Assembly (NCBI GenBank): GCA_029863035.1
Contig: JAOTWH010000085.1
Location: forward strand, 1-8,761
Length of the DNA stretch: 8,761 nt
From: Acidimicrobiia bacterium
Lineage (GTDB): Bacteria; Actinomycetota; Acidimicrobiia; UBA5794; JAOTWH01
Direction: 5' to 3'
Of this stretch, positions 1 to 5,400 are shown in pieces. How positions within the stretch are numbered: position 1 is the first letter of the stretch; the number at the start of each line of letters is the position of its first letter. The position numbers and the translations under genes were made by a program. The notes under the pieces are model-generated. The model was not told where the DNA came from, did not search any database, and worked only from the letters and a program-made list of their open reading frames with translations.

Positions 1-44
1 GAGCAGGTCCTGTAGTCGGGACGGCCGGATTCGAACCGGCGACC
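1..44 (-). repeat. Partial copy of tRNA-Pro 3' end plus trailer (direct repeat, copy 2)
   Basis: These 44 bases are identical to 154-197. Positions 16-44 reproduce the last 29 bases of tRNA-Pro (end of the variable loop, whole T arm, 3' acceptor strand, discriminator A), and 1-15 reproduce the first 15 bases after the tRNA. Identity stops at 45/198, and I see no anticodon arm or matching 5' acceptor strand beyond it, so this is a fragment and not a second tRNA. The offset between copies is 153 bp. The repeat runs into the window edge, so its true length is unknown. It could be one unit of a tandem duplication or an attachment-site scar. Confidence 0.9.
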
Positions 45-168
45 AGGGAACCTGCGCTGCCCGCAGGGCAGCACCAAAGAGGCGAACGTCGATCCCGAAC
101 AGGGATCGAAAGGAGCCGACCGTCACCCCAAGGGTGACTGGGCGGACCGGCGCGAGCAGGTCCTGTAG
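45..168 (-). other. tRNA-Pro 3' trailer with four tandem stem-loops
   Basis: Reading the minus strand away from the tRNA there are four inverted repeats: 163-159 with 148-144 (5 bp, 10-nt loop), 138-132 with 128-122 (7 bp, 3-nt loop), 108-102 with 96-90 (7 bp, 5-nt loop) and 72-66 with 62-56 (7 bp, 3-nt loop). The last three share the same top of the stem, CCC paired with GGG. Their lower four base pairs all differ but still pair. Two of the linkers contain similar pyrimidine runs (CTCCTTT and CCTCTTT), though these are not directly against the stems as in a classic terminator. The array could be a structured trailer, a small RNA released when the tRNA is processed, a series of weak terminators, or a palindromic repeat cluster. 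No protein-coding signal is visible. Confidence 0.6.
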
Positions 169-197
169 TCGGGACGGCCGGATTCGAACCGGCGACC
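154..197 (-). repeat. Direct repeat copy 1 (tRNA-Pro 3' end and trailer start)
   Basis: This is the in-place copy of the 44-bp perfect repeat also found at 1-44. It covers tRNA bases 46-74 and the first 15 trailer bases. A repeat made of a tRNA T arm, acceptor strand and a little downstream DNA is the shape of many tyrosine-integrase attachment sites. It is also the shape of tandem repeats behind some tRNA operons, such as tyrT of Escherichia coli. Confidence 0.9.
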
Positions 198-242
198 TCT
201 CGGCCCCGAACCGAGCGCGCTACCAAGCTGCGCCACGTCCCG
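169..242 (-). tRNA. tRNA-Pro (anticodon CGG)
   Basis: The minus strand folds into a full 74-nt cloverleaf: acceptor CGGGACG/CGTCCCG, D stem GCGC/GCGC, anticodon stem CTCGG/CCGAG, loop TTCGGGG, T stem GCCGG/CCGGC, T loop TTCGAAT, and discriminator A at 169. The anticodon CGG reads proline codon CCG. The C1:G72 pair and A73 are typical bacterial proline identity elements. CCA is not encoded, so it would be added after transcription. The gene begins 11 bp after the stop codon of the CNNM/CorC-like gene on the same strand. That leaves no room for a promoter between them, so it is either co-transcribed or uses a promoter inside that gene. Confidence 0.97.
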
Positions 243-253
243 AACTAGGCAAT

Positions 254-1516
254 CTACTGCGAAGCGGCGTCCTCTCGTTTCTGCACCCGCAGCTGATCGA
301 TCCGGTTGCGGTCCATGCGGAGCACCTTCATTTCGATGGTGTCCACGTCCAACTCGTCCCCCTCTTCCGGGATTCGGCCCGCCACTGAGATGAACAAGCC
401 CCCGACCGTGGCGTACTCACCGTCGGGGAGTTGTATCCCAACGGCCTCCTCCAGCTCTTCCAGCGGCAGCATTCCGTCGGCGATCCACTGGGTTGCCCCG
501 CTCTTGAAGATCGATGGTGACGCCGTGTCGTACTCGTCGGGTATCTCACCAAGCAACTCGCCAACGAGGTCCTTCACCGTGACCACGCCCTCCACTCCCC
601 CGTGCTCGTCGCTTACAACCGCGAAGCCGAGGCGCCTGGTGCGCATCTCCTGCAGCAGGGATAGCGCCGACTTGCTCTCTGGGACGAAGCTTGGCTTGCG
701 GAGCTTGGCTCTGATCTCGTCGGGGGTGGGATCGGAGTCGCCGCGGAAGAGGTCCTTCACATAGAGCACCCCGATGATGGAGTCCAGGTCTTCCCGGACA
801 ACAGGAAAGCGGCTGCGTCCGGTCTCGGCCACGGCCTGGCGCACCTCGTCAACCGAGACGGGCTCGGTTAGGAAGTCGACATCCACTCGAGGCGTCATCA
901 CCTCTCGAATCGGTTGATCGGCCAGGCCGAACAAGGAGTGGATGATCTCTCTCTCCACCGTTTCGATTTCCCCGCCCCGCTCGCCGAGTAACGCCATGGT
1001 TCGTATGTCGTCCTCCGTGACCAGATGAGGCTCGGCGTCGCGCGGCAGGCGCAGCAGCCTGAACAAGACACGCGCCGCGGCCTCGAAGATGCGCGACACA
1101 GAACGCAGAACAAGCGAAAGGCGCCAGATACTCGGCGCCACGGCGAGGGAGAATCGCTCGGGATAGCGAGCGGCGATGGTCTTTGGGGTGATCTCGCCGA
1201 ACAGCAGGATGACGGCGGTCACTGCCAGCGTGGCCAGCCATGGTCCCCAGTCCTCTCCTGCCAGATCTATGAACAGCACAGTTGCCACCGCGGCGGCTGT
1301 GATGTTTACGAAGTTGTTGGCCACCAGAAGCGTCGACAGCATTCGGTCTGGGTCGGACACCAGTTGCTGTATGCGGTGGGCTCGCTTGCCGTCTTCAAGC
1401 TGCAGCACCCGTTCACGGGGGATCCCGATGAGGGCTGTCTCCGAGCCAGACAGGAACCCCGAGCTGGCAACGCACACCGCCAGGATGCCCAAATAGACGA
1501 TCTGGAGTGTGCTCAT
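254..1516 (-). CDS. CNNM/CorC (HlyC/CorC) family membrane protein with CBS pair
   Basis: This 420-residue protein has the usual order of its family. A DUF21/CNNM membrane domain (about 1-155) carries the SGSETAL motif at 23-29 and GEITPKT at 107-113, with hydrophobic segments near 5-22, 60-83, 93-106 and 123-140. An acidic linker helix (about 165-200) leads into two CBS repeats, the first starting at MTPR (207-210, to about 256) and the second about 277-328. A C-terminal CorC_HlyC domain spans about 340-415. Relatives are linked to Mg2+/Co2+ handling, the CBS pair binding adenine nucleotides and the tail domain probably regulating transport; older 'hemolysin' labels are misleading. The substrate here cannot be told from sequence. 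The ATG at 1516 lies 34 bp after the response-regulator stop, so the two are probably one operon; no Shine-Dalgarno is evident. The stop is TAG. Confidence 0.93.
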   Translation of the reverse strand: MSTLQIVYLGILAVCVASSGFLSGSETALIGIPRERVLQLEDGKRAHRIQQLVSDPDRMLSTLLVANNFVNITAAAVATVLFIDLAGEDWGPWLATLAVTAVILLFGEITPKTIAARYPERFSLAVAPSIWRLSLVLRSVSRIFEAAARVLFRLLRLPRDAEPHLVTEDDIRTMALLGERGGEIETVEREIIHSLFGLADQPIREVMTPRVDVDFLTEPVSVDEVRQAVAETGRSRFPVVREDLDSIIGVLYVKDLFRGDSDPTPDEIRAKLRKPSFVPESKSALSLLQEMRTRRLGFAVVSDEHGGVEGVVTVKDLVGELLGEIPDEYDTASPSIFKSGATQWIADGMLPLEELEEAVGIQLPDGEYATVGGLFISVAGRIPEEGDELDVDTIEMKVLRMDRNRIDQLRVQKREDAASQ

Positions 1517-1550
1517 CGGCTGGGTTGGCCGGTACTAGGAGGTTCGTCTG

Positions 1551-1934
1551 TCACTCGGATTCGGCCTCGACGGTAATGGTGGACTCGACGGCTCTGCGAA
1601 GCTCGAAGGCGGTGAACGGCTTTTGCACCCATGCCTCGGCTCCGGCCCGTTTCGCCAGAAACGCGTCGGCGCTTCGGTCCAACAGCAGCACCACGGGAAC
1701 ATGAGCCGAGCCAGCGATCGAGGCATCGTCCTTCAACTGGCGGATTATCGCCATGCCGCCCATGCTGCCAACTTGGAGGTCGACCACGGCAACATCTGGC
1801 GATTCCGACGACACCCGGCCCGAAACGAGGCGCGGATCGGTTTCTTCGCTCAGCTCGTAGCCAGGAGCGCTGAGGGCAGAGCGGACGCTGCTGAGAGTCC
1901 ACTGGGCGTCAGCAACAACTAGGACGCGAGGCAT
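1551..1934 (-). CDS. Atypical single-domain response regulator (receiver only)
   Basis: This 127-residue protein is one receiver domain with no output domain. The phospho-acceptor aspartate (D52, in VVDLQ) and the conserved lysine (K105, in QKPF) are present. The usual acidic pair after beta-1 is reduced to A8-D9, and the switch Thr/Ser at the end of beta-4 appears to be leucine (L85, in VVLLLDR). That weakens the case for normal phosphorylation-driven switching. I chose the ATG at 1934 because MPRVLVV is where a receiver begins. The frame stays open to 2006, but that extension would cover the promoter region of the divergent gene. A TAGCCT hexamer seven bases upstream suggests leaderless expression. 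No histidine kinase is nearby. It probably precedes the CNNM/CorC-like gene in an operon; a link between the two is inference. Confidence 0.85.
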   Translation of the reverse strand: MPRVLVVADAQWTLSSVRSALSAPGYELSEETDPRLVSGRVSSESPDVAVVDLQVGSMGGMAIIRQLKDDASIAGSAHVPVVLLLDRSADAFLAKRAGAEAWVQKPFTAFELRRAVESTITVEAESE

Positions 1935-1941
1935 GACATCG

Positions 1942-1947
1942 AGGCTA
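1942..1947 (-). promoter_or_regulatory. Putative leaderless -10 box of response regulator gene
   Basis: TAGCCT (minus strand) fits the actinobacterial TANNNT -10 pattern and lies 7 nt before the ATG at 1934, so transcription would begin about at the start codon. No convincing -35 or Shine-Dalgarno is seen. It lies inside a dyad, GAGGC (1941-1945) and GCCTC (1956-1960) separated by 10 bp, which could be an operator; a stem this short may be chance. Confidence 0.4.
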
Positions 1948-2000
1948 CTACTGATGCCTCTCGCGCTCACCGCTCCAGTCCGAGCTGTGCCGGCCCTCCG

Positions 2001-2006
2001 TATCAT
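2001..2006 (+). promoter_or_regulatory. Putative leaderless -10 box of NfeD gene
   Basis: TATCAT matches the -10 consensus well and ends 6 nt before the ATG at 2013, the spacing expected for a leaderless transcript. No good -35 match lies 16-18 bp upstream, which is common in actinobacterial promoters. No Shine-Dalgarno precedes the start. It faces away from the response-regulator promoter in the same 78-bp gap. Confidence 0.5.
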
Positions 2007-2012
2007 CTGACG

Positions 2013-3290
2013 ATGCGTTCCGTTCTGCTAGCTGTCGCCGCGCTATTGGTTCTGGCTGCGCCGGCGTCGGCCCAGGGAGTCGGGGTGGAGATATTGGACG
2101 TCGGCGGGCCGTTGGATCAGCTTGCTATCGACTTCCTCACCGACTCCATCAACGAGTCGTCCGCCTCGATCGTCATCATCCAGCTCGATTCGCCCGGCGC
2201 TGTTTCTGGTGACATCGATGAGCTCATCGCCCTGGTTGGTGACCCGTTGGTTCCGGTGGCGGTTTGGGTAGGGCCCGATCCGGCAGTCGCCCACGGCGGA
2301 GCGCTACAACTGCTGGCGGCGGCATCGATCAAAGCGGCGGCGCCCGGGGTGAAGCTCGGCTACCTGTGGCCCACGGTGGCGGGGGATCGCGGTAGAGAGA
2401 CTCCCGCGGAAGTGGCGGAGCGGTTCGACGGCGTCCCTCCCGAATTCATTGAAGGTCGGTTCGAGGTTGGCAACGAGCCCATCCCCGGCCTGGTCGACAT
2501 AGTCGTCCCATCGGCTGGTCAGCTGGTGACCAGCCTCGACGGCTTGACGGTCGAGGCCGGTGGATTCACCACCGAGCTCGACACAGCGGAGGAAATTCAG
2601 GGAGATCAAGGTCCGAGCCTGCGGCCCATCGTCGAGACCCGGTTCCGTCAACCTGGTCTTATTGCCACCACCCTGCGGGTAGCTACCAGCCCCGAGGCTG
2701 CCTTTCTCTTCGTAGTGGCGGGCGTCGCTGTTGGAGCGTTCGAGTTCTACGCGGCGGGTGCGGGGTTGATGGCCCTGGCCGCTGTGCTGTCGCTGCTCAT
2801 CGGTGGCTATGGATTCGCCGTTCTTCCGCTTCGCTGGTGGGCGGTGGGCGCCACCTTCGGGGGTTTGGGCCTCTACATCGCCGACTTCCAACGCAACGAC
2901 CTCGGATGGAAATCCATTTTGGGAACGGTCTCGTTGGTGGCGGGTGGGGTGTGGCTGACGGATGCCTCTCCCCAGATCTCACCCGAGTGGTGGGCGGTGG
3001 TCCTGGTGGTAATCGGAACTGCCCTCTTCTTCGGGATCGGCATGACCGCAGTGGTGCGAGCCAGGTTCTCTACCCGCACCATCGGACGCGAGGGCCTGGT
3101 TGGTCGCCAAGGCCTTGCCGAAGGACCGCTCACTCCTGATGGTGTCGTGGATGTCGACGGGGCCCGGTGGCGGGCTCGCTCCCACCGTGCTGCGGGCATC
3201 AGAGAGGGCGATCGGGTCGAAGTAAGCGCTATCGATGGCATCGTTCTGGAAGTAGATCCAGTGGAGGTGGATCCGGTGGATATCGAGTAA
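2013..3290 (+). CDS. NfeD-family membrane protein with degenerate ClpP-like domain
   Basis: This 425-residue protein has the long NfeD (1b) layout. A signal peptide (about 1-20, ending APASA) precedes a ClpP-class domain (about 24-180) with the LDSPG motif at 58-62. Hydrophobic membrane segments follow near 229-249, 250-271, 274-292, 300-316 and 326-348. A C-terminal OB-fold NfeD domain spans about 355-415, with the typical G-V-V-x-V-x-G-x-x-W-x-A-R-S pattern. Long NfeD proteins are membrane-bound serine proteases, often paired with a flotillin/stomatin-like partner. Where the family has its nucleophile in an A-A-S-A-G-like motif, this protein reads A-V-A-H-G-G (91-96), so serine appears replaced by H94. 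It may therefore be an inactive scaffold. No SPFH-domain gene is adjacent in the window. The tail (about 412-425) repeats V-D-P-V. The stop is TAA. Confidence 0.87.
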   Translation: MRSVLLAVAALLVLAAPASAQGVGVEILDVGGPLDQLAIDFLTDSINESSASIVIIQLDSPGAVSGDIDELIALVGDPLVPVAVWVGPDPAVAHGGALQLLAAASIKAAAPGVKLGYLWPTVAGDRGRETPAEVAERFDGVPPEFIEGRFEVGNEPIPGLVDIVVPSAGQLVTSLDGLTVEAGGFTTELDTAEEIQGDQGPSLRPIVETRFRQPGLIATTLRVATSPEAAFLFVVAGVAVGAFEFYAAGAGLMALAAVLSLLIGGYGFAVLPLRWWAVGATFGGLGLYIADFQRNDLGWKSILGTVSLVAGGVWLTDASPQISPEWWAVVLVVIGTALFFGIGMTAVVRARFSTRTIGREGLVGRQGLAEGPLTPDGVVDVDGARWRARSHRAAGIREGDRVEVSAIDGIVLEVDPVEVDPVDIE

Positions 3291-3305
3291 GAATTTCCCT
3301 GGCTA

Positions 3306-3318
3306 CTCGGCGACCGAG
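3306..3318. other. Short inverted repeat between NfeD and whiB-like genes
   Basis: CTCGG-CGA-CCGAG forms a 5-bp stem with a 3-nt loop, 15 bp after the NfeD stop. No T-tract follows, so it would be a poor intrinsic terminator. It could be a weak terminator, an operator for the whiB-like promoter just downstream, or chance. Confidence 0.25.
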
Positions 3319-3322
3319 CTAT

Positions 3323-3328
3323 TAGCTT
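3323..3328 (+). promoter_or_regulatory. Possible -10 box of whiB-like gene
   Basis: TAGCTT fits the TANNNT pattern. Initiation about 7 bases later, near 3335, would give a short leader containing the Shine-Dalgarno at 3343-3348. Such a transcript would exclude the in-frame TTG at 3327 as a start codon. The -35 match is weak, so this is a modest call. Confidence 0.3.
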
Positions 3329-3342
3329 GAGCCGGCCGATGG

Positions 3343-3348
3343 AAGGAG
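3343..3348 (+). promoter_or_regulatory. Strong Shine-Dalgarno deciding a TTG start
   Basis: AAGGAG, inside a longer purine run (3341-3350), lies 8 nt before TTG at 3357. This favours 3357 over the in-frame ATG at 3339 and TTG at 3327, neither of which has a ribosome-binding site. It contrasts with the leaderless starts proposed for neighbouring genes. Confidence 0.65.
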
Positions 3349-3356
3349 AGGGCATT

Positions 3357-3632
3357 TTGAGTACACCGGGTACAGAGGAGTTGCCAGATCGCTCTTGGCA
3401 GGGCGACGCGTTGTGTAGGGGGAATCATTCGCATCTGTTCTTTCCGCCATCGCAGGTGGAACGCAAGGAAGAGCGCGAACGCCGGGAGTTGAAGGCCAAA
3501 GCCATCTGTCTGGTGTGTCCGGTGAAGGACCCTTGTCTCGATTTCGCCCTCCGCATCCGCGAGCCCTATGGGATCTGGGGTGCCCTCACCGAAGCGGAGC
3601 GTCGTCAGACTCTGTCTCGCCAGAGGACCTAA
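3357..3632 (+). CDS. WhiB-like (Wbl) iron-sulfur transcription factor
   Basis: From the TTG at 3357 this is a 91-residue protein beginning MSTPG. It has the four Wbl cysteines C20, C51, C54 and C60, in the pattern C-x30-C-x2-C-x5-C (DALCRG; CLVCPVKDPC), which hold a [4Fe-4S] cluster. The family turn motif is GIWGA at 72-76 (usual form G-V/I-W-G-G), followed by an arginine-rich tail for DNA contact. Wbl proteins bind the primary sigma factor and tune genes for development, redox response or antibiotic tolerance; the subclass cannot be named from sequence alone. The last 47 bp overlap the 3' end of selB on the other strand. Starts at 3339 or 3327 would add 6 or 10 residues. The stop is TAA. Confidence 0.9.
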   Translation: MSTPGTEELPDRSWQGDALCRGNHSHLFFPPSQVERKEERERRELKAKAICLVCPVKDPCLDFALRIREPYGIWGALTEAERRQTLSRQRT

Positions 3633-5400
3633 CACTTCGCACGTCGCCGTCCCTGGCTGTGATGCCACGGCGATCCAGCCATTCCAGTAGCGGAATCGCT
3701 TGACGCCGACTTATGTGCATGGCGTCCCTGAAGTCCGCCACTGTGAACTCGCCGTCCAGGCGAGCCAATCCGGTGACTATCTCCTCGACTTGTTCCGGTA
3801 GATAGACCAGGTCTTCGCTAACCGAGATGAGGTCGCCGCGACGTTCCAACGCGTGGAACGTTTCTGTGCCCAGTGCAAGCTGCGACGCTCGTGGCACCGC
3901 CAGTCCGGAAGCCAGCAGCTGAGATCGAGCCAAATTCCACTCCTTTTGCTGTTCTGGTCCCCACCCTCCCTCGAACTCGGCAGCCGCCACCGAGGACTCG
4001 ACAGATACCAGACCATCTCCCGCGCCGACGATGGCGTCGAGCTGATCGACGTCAACATCGAGCTTCGTTGCCAACTCCGCCTTCGGCATCCCGGGCCGAA
4101 GCGGGAAGCGTGCGTGGTATTCGGCGACCAACTCGAGACCAGCGGCACCCATTCGCGCTAGCGCTTTAGGGTCGGTTGCTTCTCCGGCGGCGGTTGCACC
4201 GCCCCCGCCAGTGTGAGCCGCCAGCGTTACAGCGTCTTCTCGTTCTCGGATCTTGAGTAGAACCGTGGCGCGCTCGGCAGGAGGTGCCGCCACTACACCT
4301 CGCAGCTTGGGCAGCGTTTGGCGCAGGGCGGCGCCAGTCTTTCGCGGGTTGGGGTCGAGCACTCGCCCCCCTGCCACCACCGCCCTCCTTCCCACTTCTC
4401 GCAGGATGAACCGGTCACCCATCGCCAGTGGCACGCCCGAAGACAACGAGATCAGCGCAGCCCCGGTGCCGTCGAGCGCATCGGACTCGAGCAACCGGAC
4501 ATGAGCGGGCACCGAGCCGCTGCCAACGTGGAAGTGATAAGCGCCTCGATCCTTCAGAGGTTTGCCGAGGGATCGCACGGTTCGCATGTCAACCAGCAAC
4601 CGGTCGGTCTCGAGCCATTGGCTCCCCACCCCGAGCATCGCTCCTCGTGGGACATCGCCAACCTCCACACCTACCAGATTGGCAGCAGCCCGGTTGCCTG
4701 GCGCCAGGGTCTCAACAGCCGCCTCATGGCTCTGAAGCGAGCGGACCCGCACCGAATGTTGGCGCGGCCAGACGATGAGCTCGTCGCCAACCGATAATGA
4801 TCCACCCACCAAGGTGCCGGTGACCACTGTTCCGGCGCCGCTGATGGCGAATGCCCGGTCTACCCACAGCCTGGGGCGCCCAAAGTCGGGCGCCTCCGAC
4901 TCGGCCACCATCGCAACGAGAGCATCACGCAGATCGCCCATACCTTGGCCGGTTGGTGCAGCCACCTGGATCACAGGAGACCCTTCGAGCGCTGTCCCCT
5001 CCAGTCGCTCGATCACCTCGAGCTCGGCCAGCTCGGCGGTGTCGTTGTCGGCCAGGTCAACACGGGTCAGCGCCACAACGCAGCGATCTATCTCCAGGAG
5101 ATCCAACACCGCGAAGTGCTCTTCGGTCTGTGGCATCCATCCTTCATCAGCAGCCACAACGAAAAGAGCCGCCTGCACCGCTTCGATTCCCGACAGCATG
5201 TTCTTGATGAATCTCTCATGGCCAGGCACGTCGACGAAGCCCACCATCGATCCCCCCAGCTCTACCCAGGCGAAACCCAGGTCGATGGTGAGGCCGCGGC
5301 GCTTCTCCTCGGCCCAGCGGTCGGGGTCTCTGCCGGTCAAAGCTTGAATCAGTGTCGACTTGCCGTGGTCGACGTGCCCCGCCGTTCCGACTACCGGCAT
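3586..5400 (-). CDS. selB: Selenocysteine-specific translation elongation factor SelB
   Basis: SelB is a GTPase that carries Sec-tRNA(Sec) to the ribosome at UGA codons marked by a SECIS hairpin. The 604-residue protein shows the EF-Tu-like G domain: G1 GHVDHGKS (8-15), switch RGLTID (35-40), G3 DVPGHE (57-62), and T-R-V-D (112-115) at the G4 position usually N/T-K-x-D. Beta-barrel domains follow (about 176-345, with GDRFILRE at 328-335). After a glycine/alanine-rich linker (about 397-409) come C-terminal winged-helix repeats (about 410-595) that bind SECIS RNA; the H-A-R-F-P-L-R-P-G-M stretch (429-438) is typical. Its ATG lies inside the last codons of selA (10-bp overlap), so the two are co-transcribed and probably translationally coupled. 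The 3' end overlaps the whiB-like gene on the opposite strand. The stop is TGA. Confidence 0.96.
   Translation of the reverse strand: MPVVGTAGHVDHGKSTLIQALTGRDPDRWAEEKRRGLTIDLGFAWVELGGSMVGFVDVPGHERFIKNMLSGIEAVQAALFVVAADEGWMPQTEEHFAVLDLLEIDRCVVALTRVDLADNDTAELAELEVIERLEGTALEGSPVIQVAAPTGQGMGDLRDALVAMVAESEAPDFGRPRLWVDRAFAISGAGTVVTGTLVGGSLSVGDELIVWPRQHSVRVRSLQSHEAAVETLAPGNRAAANLVGVEVGDVPRGAMLGVGSQWLETDRLLVDMRTVRSLGKPLKDRGAYHFHVGSGSVPAHVRLLESDALDGTGAALISLSSGVPLAMGDRFILREVGRRAVVAGGRVLDPNPRKTGAALRQTLPKLRGVVAAPPAERATVLLKIREREDAVTLAAHTGGGGATAAGEATDPKALARMGAAGLELVAEYHARFPLRPGMPKAELATKLDVDVDQLDAIVGAGDGLVSVESSVAAAEFEGGWGPEQQKEWNLARSQLLASGLAVPRASQLALGTETFHALERRGDLISVSEDLVYLPEQVEEIVTGLARLDGEFTVADFRDAMHISRRQAIPLLEWLDRRGITARDGDVRSVRSSGETESDDAPLR

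Noticed and set aside
45..168. Hairpin array read as a CRISPR array
   Set aside because: The stem-loops share only the CCC/GGG core, spacing is irregular and too short for spacers, and no cas gene is present.
1..168. Possible tRNA-Sec (selC) or second complete tRNA
   Set aside because: Only the T arm and 3' acceptor strand copy is present; no TCA anticodon loop, long variable arm or matching 5' acceptor strand is seen.
134..388. Plus-strand 84-codon open frame encoding a GRIRTGDL...RYQAAPRPE stretch
   Set aside because: This peptide is the antisense translation of the tRNA-Pro gene, a well-known false protein in databases; the rest is antisense to the CNNM/CorC-like gene.
1537..1542. AGGAGG on the plus strand as a ribosome-binding site
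   Set aside because: The next in-frame ATG is over 30 nt away and leads only into antisense shadow frames, so it is a chance match in the minus-strand intergenic gap.
1025..1576. 183-codon plus-strand open frame opposite the CNNM/CorC-like gene
   Set aside because: Antisense shadow of a clearly conserved gene in high-GC DNA; composition is not protein-like and no domain is recognisable.
1935..2006. 24-codon N-terminal extension of the response regulator
   Set aside because: The receiver fold begins at the ATG at 1934, and the extension would run through the promoter region of the divergent NfeD gene.
2304..2891. 195-codon minus-strand open frame inside the NfeD gene
   Set aside because: Shadow frame with no recognisable domain and no start signals; the plus-strand NfeD frame is conserved.
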